From contig CAITAM010000252.1 of the NCBI GenBank assembly GCA_903890265.1, positions 1-7,611 on the forward strand: a stretch of 7,611 bases of DNA. The letters run 5' to 3'. Made by a program: the position numbers and the translations under genes. The notes beneath the pieces were generated by a model, which was not told the origin of the DNA, did no database searches, and was given only the letters and a program-made list of their open reading frames with translations. This stretch comes from an uncultured Pseudomonadota bacterium (GTDB lineage Bacteria > Pseudomonadota > Gammaproteobacteria > Steroidobacterales > Steroidobacteraceae). Below are positions 1-5,018 of the stretch, in pieces (the stretch's first letter is position 1; each line of letters starts with the position of its first letter).

Positions 1-2
1 CC

Positions 3-140
3 GGGCTGATGCCTGCGCTCGTTCGGGCGAGAGGTCGTGCGCTGGCGATCGGTGAGGCGGACTGGTCGACGCTCGCGCCCGTGTTCGGCTGGGTGGCGGC
101 GCGCCACGAGAGTCAGTACAGCCGGCTGTTCCGGTCATAG
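3..140 (+). CDS. ureF: Urease accessory protein UreF, C-terminal fragment
   Basis: The last 45 codons of a gene that begins before the window. The readable end contains ALAIGEADW and closes with HESQYSRLFRS and a TAG stop; an ending of the form HETQYSRLFRS is characteristic of UreF. In the family, UreF works with UreD/UreH and UreG as a cytoplasmic chaperone complex that loads nickel and CO2 into apo-urease, and its C-terminal tail takes part in contacts with its partners. A complete ureG follows 20 bases downstream in the same direction, the usual urease operon order, which strongly supports the call despite the short length. The N-terminal part and the urease structural genes are not in the window. 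Confidence 0.9.
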   Translation, partial: GLMPALVRARGRALAIGEADWSTLAPVFGWVAARHESQYSRLFRS

Positions 141-147
141 CCGAATC

Positions 148-153
148 AGGGAG
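148..153 (+). promoter_or_regulatory. Ribosome binding site of ureG
   Basis: AGGGAG lies 7 bases before the ATG at 161 and supports that start. It sits in the 20-base ureF-ureG gap, as expected for genes translated from one mRNA. Confidence 0.7.
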
Positions 154-160
154 ACTGCCG

Positions 161-790
161 ATGCAAGGGCATACATTGCGGGTTGGAATTGGCGGACCGG
201 TCGGATCCGGCAAGACGCACCTGACCTGGTCGCTGTGTCTCGCGTTCAGGGATCGATACAATGTCGCCACCATCACGAACGACATCTATACCCGGGAGGA
301 CGCGGACTTCCTGGTCAGGAACGGCGCGCTCGCACCCGATCGAATCCTCGGCGTCGAGACCGGTGGCTGCCCGCACACGGCCATTCGTGAAGACGCCTCG
401 ATCAACCTCGAGGCGGTGCGGCGACTGAACGACCGGCATCCTCAGCTCGACATCATTTTCATCGAGAGCGGTGGCGACAATCTGGCCGCCACCTTCAGTC
501 CGGAACTGTCGGATCTCACCGTCTACGTGATCGATGTGGCGGCCGGTGACAAGATCCCGCGCAAGGGCGGGCCCGGCATCTGCAAGTCCGACCTGCTGGT
601 GATCAACAAGACGGATCTCGCGCCGATGGTGGGTGCCTCGCTTGAGATCATGGACCACGACGCGAGACGGATGCGCGGCGATCGTCCCTTCGTGTTTACG
701 AACCTGAAATCCGGGGATGGACTCGCTGCGGTGGTCGGATTTATCGAGTCTCACGGGCTGCTCGTCAACCGGGGGCAACTGCCGCGGTGA
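161..790 (+). CDS. ureG: Urease accessory GTPase UreG
   Basis: A complete 209-residue cytoplasmic SIMIBI-class GTPase that binds nickel and powers its insertion into urease. The P-loop GPVGSGKT is at residues 12-19, the metal-binding Cys-Pro-His motif at 70-72 just after VETGG, ESGGDN at 102-107, and the guanine-specificity motif NKTD at 149-152. KIPRKGGPGI (131-140) is also typical of the family. Length is normal and the N-terminus has no His-rich nickel-storage extension. The ATG is preceded by AGGGAG and starts directly before the first strand of the G domain. It follows ureF by 20 bases and appears to be the last gene of the urease operon, since the next gene is an unrelated sugar regulator 97 bases away. 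Nothing odd is seen; all key residues are present. Confidence 0.97.
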   Translation: MQGHTLRVGIGGPVGSGKTHLTWSLCLAFRDRYNVATITNDIYTREDADFLVRNGALAPDRILGVETGGCPHTAIREDASINLEAVRRLNDRHPQLDIIFIESGGDNLAATFSPELSDLTVYVIDVAAGDKIPRKGGPGICKSDLLVINKTDLAPMVGASLEIMDHDARRMRGDRPFVFTNLKSGDGLAAVVGFIESHGLLVNRGQLPR

Positions 791-887
791 CGGTCGTGCT
801 CCTGCGACCGGTCCGCGAAGAGTCGCGCGAGGTGGCGCGTCGCCGTATAGTTCGCGACTCCGTGAACGTGCGCGTTGTCAGAGACTG
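791..887 (+). other. Intergenic region ureG-lacI with weak hairpins and a possible promoter
   Basis: This gap separates the urease operon from the sugar locus. Directly after the ureG stop, CGGTCG (791-796) and CGACCG (805-810) can form a 6-bp stem with an 8-base loop, but no T-run follows, so it is a doubtful terminator. GAGTCGCG (820-827) is the exact inverse of CGCGACTC (853-860), 25 bases apart. TATAGT at 846-851 matches the -10 consensus at five of six bases and would give a leader of about 30 bases for lacI, but no good -35 hexamer lies 16-18 bases upstream. AACG (865-868) and CGTT (873-876) form a small 12-bp near-palindrome. No copy of the TGCAAYCGRTTGCA operator is present here. No coding sequence is seen apart from an unlikely upstream extension of lacI. 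Confidence 0.4.
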
Positions 888-1922
888 ATGAAAAAACGAG
901 CCTCCACCAAGCCCGCCAGGACCATGGCGGATATTGCAAAAATGGCGGGCGTATCCGCGTCGACCGTGTCCCGTGCTCTCGCCGGCAGCCACCTCGTCGA
1001 GAAAACGCAGCGTGACAGGATCGTAAAAATCGCCCGCGACGGCGGTTACGTGATCAACAGCACGGCCCGTAACCTCCGGCTGCAGCGTTCCGAGACGATC
1101 AGCGTGATCATTCCCCTCGGCCACGCCTCAACCCAGCCGCTCAGCGACCCGTTCTTCGTCGAGATGCTGGGCTACCTCGCGGAGGAGATCACGCGCCGGG
1201 GCTACGGGATGTTCGTGCAGAAAATCAGTCCGCCGATGGATGACTGGATGCATCGCCTGATCGGATCGCATCGCTCGGACGGGATCATTGTGATCGGCCA
1301 GAGCACGGAGCACAGCGTTATCGAAGCCGCGGCGATGTCGTACCGTCCGCTCGTCGTGTGGGGCGGCCATGATCGGGAGCAGAGTTACTGCACCGTCGGT
1401 ACCGACAACGTGGCCGGCGCACGCGCTGGTGTTCAACATCTGATCCGGCTCGGCCGGCGCCGGATTGTCTTTTTCGGGGATCCGAAACTCCCGGAGATCC
1501 ACCTGCGCTACGAGGGCTACCGCCGGGCCCTGAAGGACGAGGCCGGCGTCGGAGCCGCCCAGATCGTGCCCACCCACCTGACGGCCGATGCGGCCTACGA
1601 GTCCATGCGCGCCTACATCAGCGGCGGAAAGACGTTCGATGCGGTATTCGCCGCCACGGACGTCATCGCAATCAGCGCGATCCGGGCCCTCACCGGGGCG
1701 GGCCTGAACGTGCCCGCCGATGTCGCGGTGGTGGGATTCGACGACATCGCACTGGCCGCGCACACGAATCCCGCGCTGACGTCGGTGCGACAGGACATCC
1801 GGCGCGGGGCCGAGATCATGGTGGACCTGCTGCTGCGCAGAATTGCCGGCGAAGACACGCCCTCGGCGACCATGGCCGCCGAGCTGGTCGTCCGCGAATC
1901 TTGCGGTGCAGCAAGGCATTAG
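888..1922 (+). CDS. LacI-family transcriptional repressor, probable sucrose-locus regulator
   Basis: A 344-residue cytoplasmic DNA-binding regulator. The LacI helix-turn-helix lies at about residues 12-33 (MADIAKMAGVSASTVSRAL), with recognition-helix positions A24, S25 and R29. The hinge helix at 57-65 keeps Ala60 and Leu63, the leucine that in LacI wedges into the central CG step of the operator. From about residue 70 follows a periplasmic-binding-protein-like sugar domain with family hallmarks: LRYEGYRRAL near 203-212, FAATDVIA, VAVVGFDDI and NPALTSVRQD. The frame is open back to 717, but I chose ATG 888 because it puts the helix-turn-helix at the usual distance from the N-terminus; its Shine-Dalgarno (GAGA, 881-884) is weak. 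It stands directly before the permease and phosphorylase genes, and three LacI-type palindromes flank those genes, so it probably represses them and the receptor. The effector (sucrose, fructose or a phosphorylated sugar) cannot be read from sequence. It would be the counterpart of SuxR/ScrR. Confidence 0.93.
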   Translation: MKKRASTKPARTMADIAKMAGVSASTVSRALAGSHLVEKTQRDRIVKIARDGGYVINSTARNLRLQRSETISVIIPLGHASTQPLSDPFFVEMLGYLAEEITRRGYGMFVQKISPPMDDWMHRLIGSHRSDGIIVIGQSTEHSVIEAAAMSYRPLVVWGGHDREQSYCTVGTDNVAGARAGVQHLIRLGRRRIVFFGDPKLPEIHLRYEGYRRALKDEAGVGAAQIVPTHLTADAAYESMRAYISGGKTFDAVFAATDVIAISAIRALTGAGLNVPADVAVVGFDDIALAAHTNPALTSVRQDIRRGAEIMVDLLLRRIAGEDTPSATMAAELVVRESCGAARH

Positions 1923-1943
1923 CCTTCCCGACCTATGGTAAAC

Positions 1944-1973
1944 CTCGCGTCTGCAATCGATTGCGGACGCGAG
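1944..1973 (+). repeat. 30-bp near-perfect palindrome, operator plus possible lacI terminator
   Basis: An inverted repeat centred between 1958 and 1959. Outer arms CTCGCGTC (1944-1951) and GACGCGAG (1966-1973) enclose TGCAATCGATTGCG. Fourteen of 15 base pairs are complementary; the exception is T1952 opposite G1965, which still pairs as U-G in RNA. As RNA it forms a 13-bp stem with loop UCGA, followed by UUCCUUC. It begins 21 bases after the lacI stop. The inner 14 bp are the LacI-type operator; the outer arms are not needed for that and fit an RNA hairpin acting as an intrinsic, though U-poor, terminator of lacI. Confidence 0.6.
1952..1965 (+). promoter_or_regulatory. LacI-family operator O1 (before the permease)
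   Basis: TGCAATCGATTGCG, whose inner 12 bp GCAATCGATTGC are a perfect palindrome with the central CG typical of LacI-family sites. The same motif occurs twice before the receptor gene (4812-4825 and 4834-4847). Its right half supplies the candidate -35 hexamer of the permease promoter, so a bound repressor would block RNA polymerase. The assignment to the adjacent LacI protein is inference from motif sharing and proximity. Confidence 0.75.
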
Positions 1974-1989
1974 TTCCTTCCGGTATACC
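1961..1989 (+). promoter_or_regulatory. Candidate sigma70 promoter for the permease-phosphorylase operon
   Basis: TTGCGG (1961-1966) and TATACC (1984-1989) are spaced by exactly 17 bases. Matches to TTGACA and TATAAT are only three and four of six, so strength is uncertain, but spacing and overlap with operator O1 fit a repressible promoter. Transcription would start near 1996, leaving a leader of about 45 bases. Confidence 0.45.
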
Positions 1990-2021
1990 TGCGTCCTGTT
2001 TCAGGACCCGGAACCGGGTGC

Positions 2022-2032
2022 GGAGGGCGAGG
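2022..2032 (+). promoter_or_regulatory. Ribosome binding site region of the permease, two possible starts
   Basis: GGAGGGCGAGG contains two Shine-Dalgarno cores. GAGG (2029-2032) is 8 bases before ATG 2041. GGAGGG (2022-2027) is only 4 bases before an in-frame GTG at 2032. The ATG with normal spacing is preferred; the choice changes the protein by three residues. Confidence 0.6.
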
Positions 2033-2040
2033 TGGCGGCC

Positions 2041-3270
2041 ATGGCGAGTGACGCTGCGGCGGGTAGCGTGCGCACGGCCCGCTGGCTGACCTTTCTGATG
2101 TTCTTCATGTTTGCGATGACGACCGATTCGGTCGGCCTGATCATTCCTGAAGTCATCAAAGAGTTTCACCTGACGCTAACGTCTGCCGGCGCATTGCAGT
2201 ACGGCACGATGCTCGGCATTGCCACCGCCGGGCTCGGTCTCGGGTTCCTCGCCGACCGCATAGGCCGCAAACGCGCCATTCTCCTCGGCCTGTCGCTGTT
2301 TGCCGCGACCGCCTTCCTGTTCCCAGCGGCGAAGACCTTTCCGGAAATCCTGATTCTCATCACCGCGGCCGGCGTCGCCATCGGCATTTTCAAGACCGGC
2401 GCGCTGGCGCTGGTCGGCGACGTCTCGGTCTCGGCCGTCCAATTCACCTCGACCATGAATCTCGTCGAGGGCTTTTTCGGCGTCGGCGCGATCATGGGTC
2501 CATTGATCGTCGCGCAGCTGATCCTGAACGGCGTGTCCTGGCGCTGGCTCTACGTGGTCGCCGGCTGCCTGTGTACCGTACTGATGCTGGTCGCGGTCAT
2601 GGCACGCTACCCACGGGCGTCACTGAAGGGCGAGGCGGTACCCGGCGTCGGCCGGACGCTCGCCCTGCTGCGCGATCCGCGTGCCCTGGCGTTCAGCATC
2701 GGTGCGTTCACCTACGTCGCGGTCGAGAGCGCGATCTACGTCTGGATGCCCACGCTGCTCGCGGACGTCCGGGGCGCCGGGCAGCCCCTCGTCGCGTACG
2801 CGCTGCCGGTGTTCTTCGTCCTTCGCGCACTGGGCCGGTTCCTCGGCGCGTGGACACTCCAGTACGTGAACTGGGCGAGCGCACTCGCTCTGGCGGCGAT
2901 TCTCATATTTTTGTGCTTCGCGGTATCGCTGTCCGGCGGCGTTGGCGTCGCGCTCTACGCGCTGCCGCTTTCCGGCCTTTTCATGTCCATCGTCTATCCG
3001 ACGATCAATTCGCGGGGCATCGGCAGCTTCCCGCCGGCGGAGCACGGCGCGGTGGCCGGGATCATCCTGTTCTTCAGCTGCACCGGCGCCTTTCTCGGAC
3101 CGCTCCTGATGGGCATGGCCGGTGATTTCTACGGTGGCGCCATTTATTGCTTCGCTCTGGCGACGGCGCTCGCGGCGCTGCTGGCGGGCGGCGCGGTGCT
3201 GAACTGGTTCATGAAGCCGACCGACACCGCCTGGGGCGGCACGCAAGCCGCAACCGGTGCCGTGCGATGA
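2041..3270 (+). CDS. MFS sugar permease, probable sucrose transporter
   Basis: A 409-residue inner-membrane protein with about 12 hydrophobic helices (roughly 15-35, 49-71, 77-96, 101-125, 140-163, 168-188, 216-238, 250-270, 277-297, 300-320, 337-358, 366-390). A longer polar loop at about 189-215 separates the two halves, as in all MFS carriers. The loop after helix 2 holds motif A as GFLADRIGRK (68-77). Helix 5 carries NLVEGFFGVGA (140-150), which resembles fucose/glucose-type (FHS-like) sugar symporters. The stop codon overlaps the next start as ATGA, so permease and phosphorylase are probably translationally coupled. This supports uptake of the phosphorylase substrate, sucrose, most likely with protons. 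Family membership is clear from sequence; the substrate is inferred only from context. Functional counterparts would be SuxC or ScrT. Confidence 0.88.
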   Translation: MASDAAAGSVRTARWLTFLMFFMFAMTTDSVGLIIPEVIKEFHLTLTSAGALQYGTMLGIATAGLGLGFLADRIGRKRAILLGLSLFAATAFLFPAAKTFPEILILITAAGVAIGIFKTGALALVGDVSVSAVQFTSTMNLVEGFFGVGAIMGPLIVAQLILNGVSWRWLYVVAGCLCTVLMLVAVMARYPRASLKGEAVPGVGRTLALLRDPRALAFSIGAFTYVAVESAIYVWMPTLLADVRGAGQPLVAYALPVFFVLRALGRFLGAWTLQYVNWASALALAAILIFLCFAVSLSGGVGVALYALPLSGLFMSIVYPTINSRGIGSFPPAEHGAVAGIILFFSCTGAFLGPLLMGMAGDFYGGAIYCFALATALAALLAGGAVLNWFMKPTDTAWGGTQAATGAVR

Positions 3271-4793
3271 AGAACCAGGTTCAGCTCATCACCTACGTCG
3301 ACCGCCTGAGCGGCGGCGGGCTTCGCGATCTGCAGAGGCTGCTCGAAGGACCGCTCGCCGGTCTGTTCGGCGGTGTTCACCTGCTGCCATTCTTCTTCCC
3401 CATCGACGGGGCTGACGCGGGCTTCGATCCGATCGACCACACCCAGGTCGACCCCCGGCTCGGAAACTGGGATGACATCAAGGCGCTGTCGCGCACCGTG
3501 GACGTGATGGGCGACGTGATCGTGAACCACGTGTCGTCCGGGTCGCCGCAATTCGCCGAGTTCATCCGAGACGGACGGCAGTCCCGCTACGCCGGGCTGT
3601 TCCTGACGATGGAACGGGTGTTTCCAAACGGGGCAACGGAGCGGGACCTCACGTCAATCTACCGACCGCGGCCCGGATTGCCGTTCACGATGGTGTCGCT
3701 CGCGAGCGGCGAGCGACGCGCGCTCTGGACGACGTTCACTGCCCAGCAGGTGGATATCGACGTGCTGCACCCCGAAGGACTGTCGTACCTGCGGGGCATC
3801 CTCGATGCCTACGCGGAAAACGGCGTCAACATGGTGCGGCTCGACGCCATCGGCTACGCCATCAAGAAGGCCGGCACCAGCTGTTTCATGATTCCGGAGA
3901 CGTTTGAGTTCATCGACCGGTTCGCGGCGGAGGCCCGCCGTCGTGGCATCGAAGTGCTGGTCGAGATTCACTCGCATTACCGCAAGCAGATCGAGATCGC
4001 GGGTCGTGTCGACTGGGTCTACGACTTCGCGCTGCCGCCGCTCGTCCTGCACGCGCTGGCGTTCGGGACCGCGAGACACCTGAAGCAGTGGCTGGAGATC
4101 AGGCCGGCCAACGCGCTGACCGTCCTTGATACGCACGACGGCATCGGCGTCATCGACATCGGGCCGGATCCGACCGATCGCGAGGGGCGCCCGGGTCTGG
4201 TCCCGGACGAGGAGCTTGACCGCCTCGTCGAGATCATCCACGAGCGCTCAGCCGGCGCCAGCCGCCTCGCGACCGGCGCAGCGGCCTCGAATCTTGACCT
4301 GTACCAGGTGAACTGCACGTTCTACGACGCCCTCGGGCGATCGGATCGGGAGTACCTGCTCGCCCGCGCCATCCAGTTCTTTCTGCCCGGAATTCCACAG
4401 GTCTACTACGTGGGGCTTCTGGCCGGGGAGAATGATCTCGAGCTCCTTGGCCGGACCAAGGTCGGCAGGGACATCAACCGCCACTACTACACGACGGACG
4501 AGATCACCGACGCGTTGTCGCGTCCGGTCGTCGCCGACCTCCTCGAACTGATCCGCTTCCGTAATGCGCACCCGGCCTTCACCGGCACGTTCTCGATTCT
4601 TGAGTCCGCAGACCACGCGCTTCACCTGCGGTGGACGTGCGGGGCGGAGGTTGCGGAACTGCACGCGTCACTGGCGGATGGCTCGTTCGAGATACTCCGC
4701 TCGGTGTCAGGCGAGCTCAAGTCGCTGCGGCTCGGAGAGCCGCAGCCGTGGACGGCGGCGCCCGCTCACGCGGCACCGCAGCACGTGGAATAA
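3267..4793 (+). CDS. Sucrose phosphorylase (GH13 subfamily 18)
   Basis: A 508-residue cytoplasmic enzyme that converts sucrose and phosphate reversibly to alpha-glucose 1-phosphate and fructose by double displacement. It follows the Bifidobacterium adolescentis enzyme (504 residues) from the first residues (MKNQVQLITY) and keeps the active site as I recall it: D50 in GADAGFDPIDH, H88, the RPRPG loop with P134 and R135, nucleophile D193 in RLDAIGY, acid/base E233 in VEIHSHY, D291 in LDTHDGIG, D344-Y346-Q347 in NLDLYQVN, and R401 in GRDINRHYY. No signal peptide is seen. ATG 3267 overlaps the permease stop (TGA 3268-3270), with no clear Shine-Dalgarno, so it likely relies on coupling. The frame stays open upstream to 3147, but that part is permease sequence in another frame. 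Other GH13_18 members act on sucrose 6'-phosphate, glucosylglycerol or glucosylglycerate; the intact DLYQ and RPRPG loops favour sucrose. A scrP-type gene. Confidence 0.93.
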   Translation: MKNQVQLITYVDRLSGGGLRDLQRLLEGPLAGLFGGVHLLPFFFPIDGADAGFDPIDHTQVDPRLGNWDDIKALSRTVDVMGDVIVNHVSSGSPQFAEFIRDGRQSRYAGLFLTMERVFPNGATERDLTSIYRPRPGLPFTMVSLASGERRALWTTFTAQQVDIDVLHPEGLSYLRGILDAYAENGVNMVRLDAIGYAIKKAGTSCFMIPETFEFIDRFAAEARRRGIEVLVEIHSHYRKQIEIAGRVDWVYDFALPPLVLHALAFGTARHLKQWLEIRPANALTVLDTHDGIGVIDIGPDPTDREGRPGLVPDEELDRLVEIIHERSAGASRLATGAAASNLDLYQVNCTFYDALGRSDREYLLARAIQFFLPGIPQVYYVGLLAGENDLELLGRTKVGRDINRHYYTTDEITDALSRPVVADLLELIRFRNAHPAFTGTFSILESADHALHLRWTCGAEVAELHASLADGSFEILRSVSGELKSLRLGEPQPWTAAPAHAAPQHVE

Positions 4794-4811
4794 CTTATTG
4801 AAATGCTGCAA

Positions 4812-4825
4812 TGCAATCGGTTGTA
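4812..4825 (+). promoter_or_regulatory. LacI-family operator O2 (before the receptor)
   Basis: TGCAATCGGTTGTA differs from O1 at three of 14 positions and keeps the central CG. It is followed by GACGC, as O1 is. Its right half gives TTGTAG (4821-4826), a candidate -35 in the same relative place as in the permease promoter. An overlapping extra half-site TGCAAT lies at 4807-4812. Confidence 0.72.
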
Positions 4826-4851
4826 GACGCCATTGCAACCGATTGCATAGT
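4821..4851 (+). promoter_or_regulatory. Candidate promoter for the TonB-dependent receptor
   Basis: TTGTAG (4821-4826) and CATAGT (4846-4851) are three-of-six and four-of-six matches, but 19 bases apart, longer than ideal. An alternative is TTGAAA (4798-4803, five of six) with TTGTAG 17 bases later serving as a -10. In both readings an operator covers the promoter, as expected for repression. Which one is used cannot be decided from sequence. Confidence 0.3.
4834..4847 (+). promoter_or_regulatory. LacI-family operator O3 (before the receptor)
   Basis: TGCAACCGATTGCA is palindromic in 12 of 14 positions (six of seven pairs). Read on the other strand it equals O2 except for one base. Its centre is 22 bp from that of O2, about two helical turns, so two repressor dimers could sit on the same face of DNA. 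It overlaps the best -10 candidate of the receptor promoter. Confidence 0.75.
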
Positions 4852-4875
4852 TCAGTAACGTCCGCATCGGACGGT

Positions 4876-4892
4876 CCGGCAGTGGCTGCCGG
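4876..4892 (+). other. Leader hairpin 1 of the receptor mRNA
   Basis: CCGGCAG and CTGCCGG form a perfect 7-bp GC-rich stem with loop TGG. No T-run follows, so it is not a standard terminator. It would lie in the 5' leader of the receptor mRNA if transcription starts at the operators. Confidence 0.45.
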
Positions 4893-4933
4893 CAGCTGTC
4901 AACGGACGACTCGGGGCGCACGGGACACGAGGC

Positions 4934-4947
4934 TGTACACGTGCACA
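4934..4947. repeat. 14-bp near-palindrome with CACGTG core
   Basis: TGTACACGTGCACA pairs at six of seven positions around a central CG. It has the length and CG centre of a LacI-type operator but a different sequence from O1-O3. It may be a site for another regulator or chance; it lies 72 bases before the receptor ATG. Confidence 0.3.
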
Positions 4948-4959
4948 AGGATGGTCGCG

Positions 4960-4977
4960 GGACCTGGTGTCAGGTCC
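4960..4977 (+). other. Leader hairpin 2 of the receptor mRNA
   Basis: GGACCTG and CAGGTCC form a perfect 7-bp stem with loop GTGT. With one bulged base (G4978), GCG at 4957-4959 can add three more pairs with CGC at 4979-4981. It ends about 40 bases before the receptor ATG and leaves the ribosome site free. Role unknown. Confidence 0.45.
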
Positions 4978-5006
4978 GCGCTGCAATATCAGACGCTACT
5001 TCAGTT

Positions 5007-5011
5007 GGGGG
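5007..5011 (+). promoter_or_regulatory. Ribosome binding site of the receptor gene
   Basis: GGGGG lies 7 bases before ATG 5019. Together with the signal peptide that begins there, it favours this start over the upstream in-frame GTG at 4941. Confidence 0.5.
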
Positions 5012-5018
5012 TACTACG

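Larger units (their letters stand above)
4811..4848 (+). repeat. Inverted repeat formed by two facing operators
   Basis: The 15-base arms 4811-4825 and 4834-4848 are complementary except for one pair, T4824 opposite G4835, which can wobble-pair in RNA. The spacer is 8 bases (4826-4833). It begins 17 bases after the phosphorylase stop, so as RNA it could form a hairpin at the end of that transcript. No T-run follows, so termination is uncertain. Confidence 0.6.
4794..5018 (+). other. Intergenic region phosphorylase-receptor, 225 bases
   Basis: No gene is seen. The left part carries two LacI-type operators (4812-4825, 4834-4847) in a hairpin-capable inverted repeat. The rest is a long leader containing a hairpin at 4876-4892, a 14-bp near-palindrome at 4934-4947, a hairpin at 4960-4977, an isolated TGCAAT half-site at 4982-4987, and a G-rich ribosome site at 5007-5011. 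An in-frame GTG at 4941 is not the likely receptor start. Confidence 0.7.

Noticed and set aside
146..778. A 210-codon open frame on the - strand, opposite ureG
   Set aside because: It mirrors ureG almost exactly, while the + strand frame has every UreG motif.
717..887. A longer N-terminus for the LacI regulator
   Set aside because: The extension overlaps ureG, is Arg/Ser/Gly-rich without family similarity, and would push the helix-turn-helix to residue 70 or later, whereas it belongs near the N-terminus.
1128..1919. A 263-codon open frame on the - strand, opposite lacI
   Set aside because: It is fully covered by the LacI-family gene, its composition looks like a codon-bias shadow, and no domain is recognised.
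3267..4793. Amylosucrase or alpha-glucosidase as the identity of the GH13 enzyme
   Set aside because: Length (508 residues) and motifs such as RPRPG, LDTHDGIG and NLDLYQVN follow sucrose phosphorylases closely, and the N-terminal helical domain of amylosucrases is absent.
4807..4848. A CRISPR-like or tandem repeat array suggested by repeated TGCAAT units
   Set aside because: There are only two full palindromes plus an overlapping half-site, with no regular spacers. Paired operators explain them better.
4941..5018. A 26-residue N-terminal extension of the receptor from GTG 4941
   Set aside because: It would bury the signal peptide internally. ATG 5019 has a G-rich ribosome site 7 bases upstream and begins a normal signal sequence.
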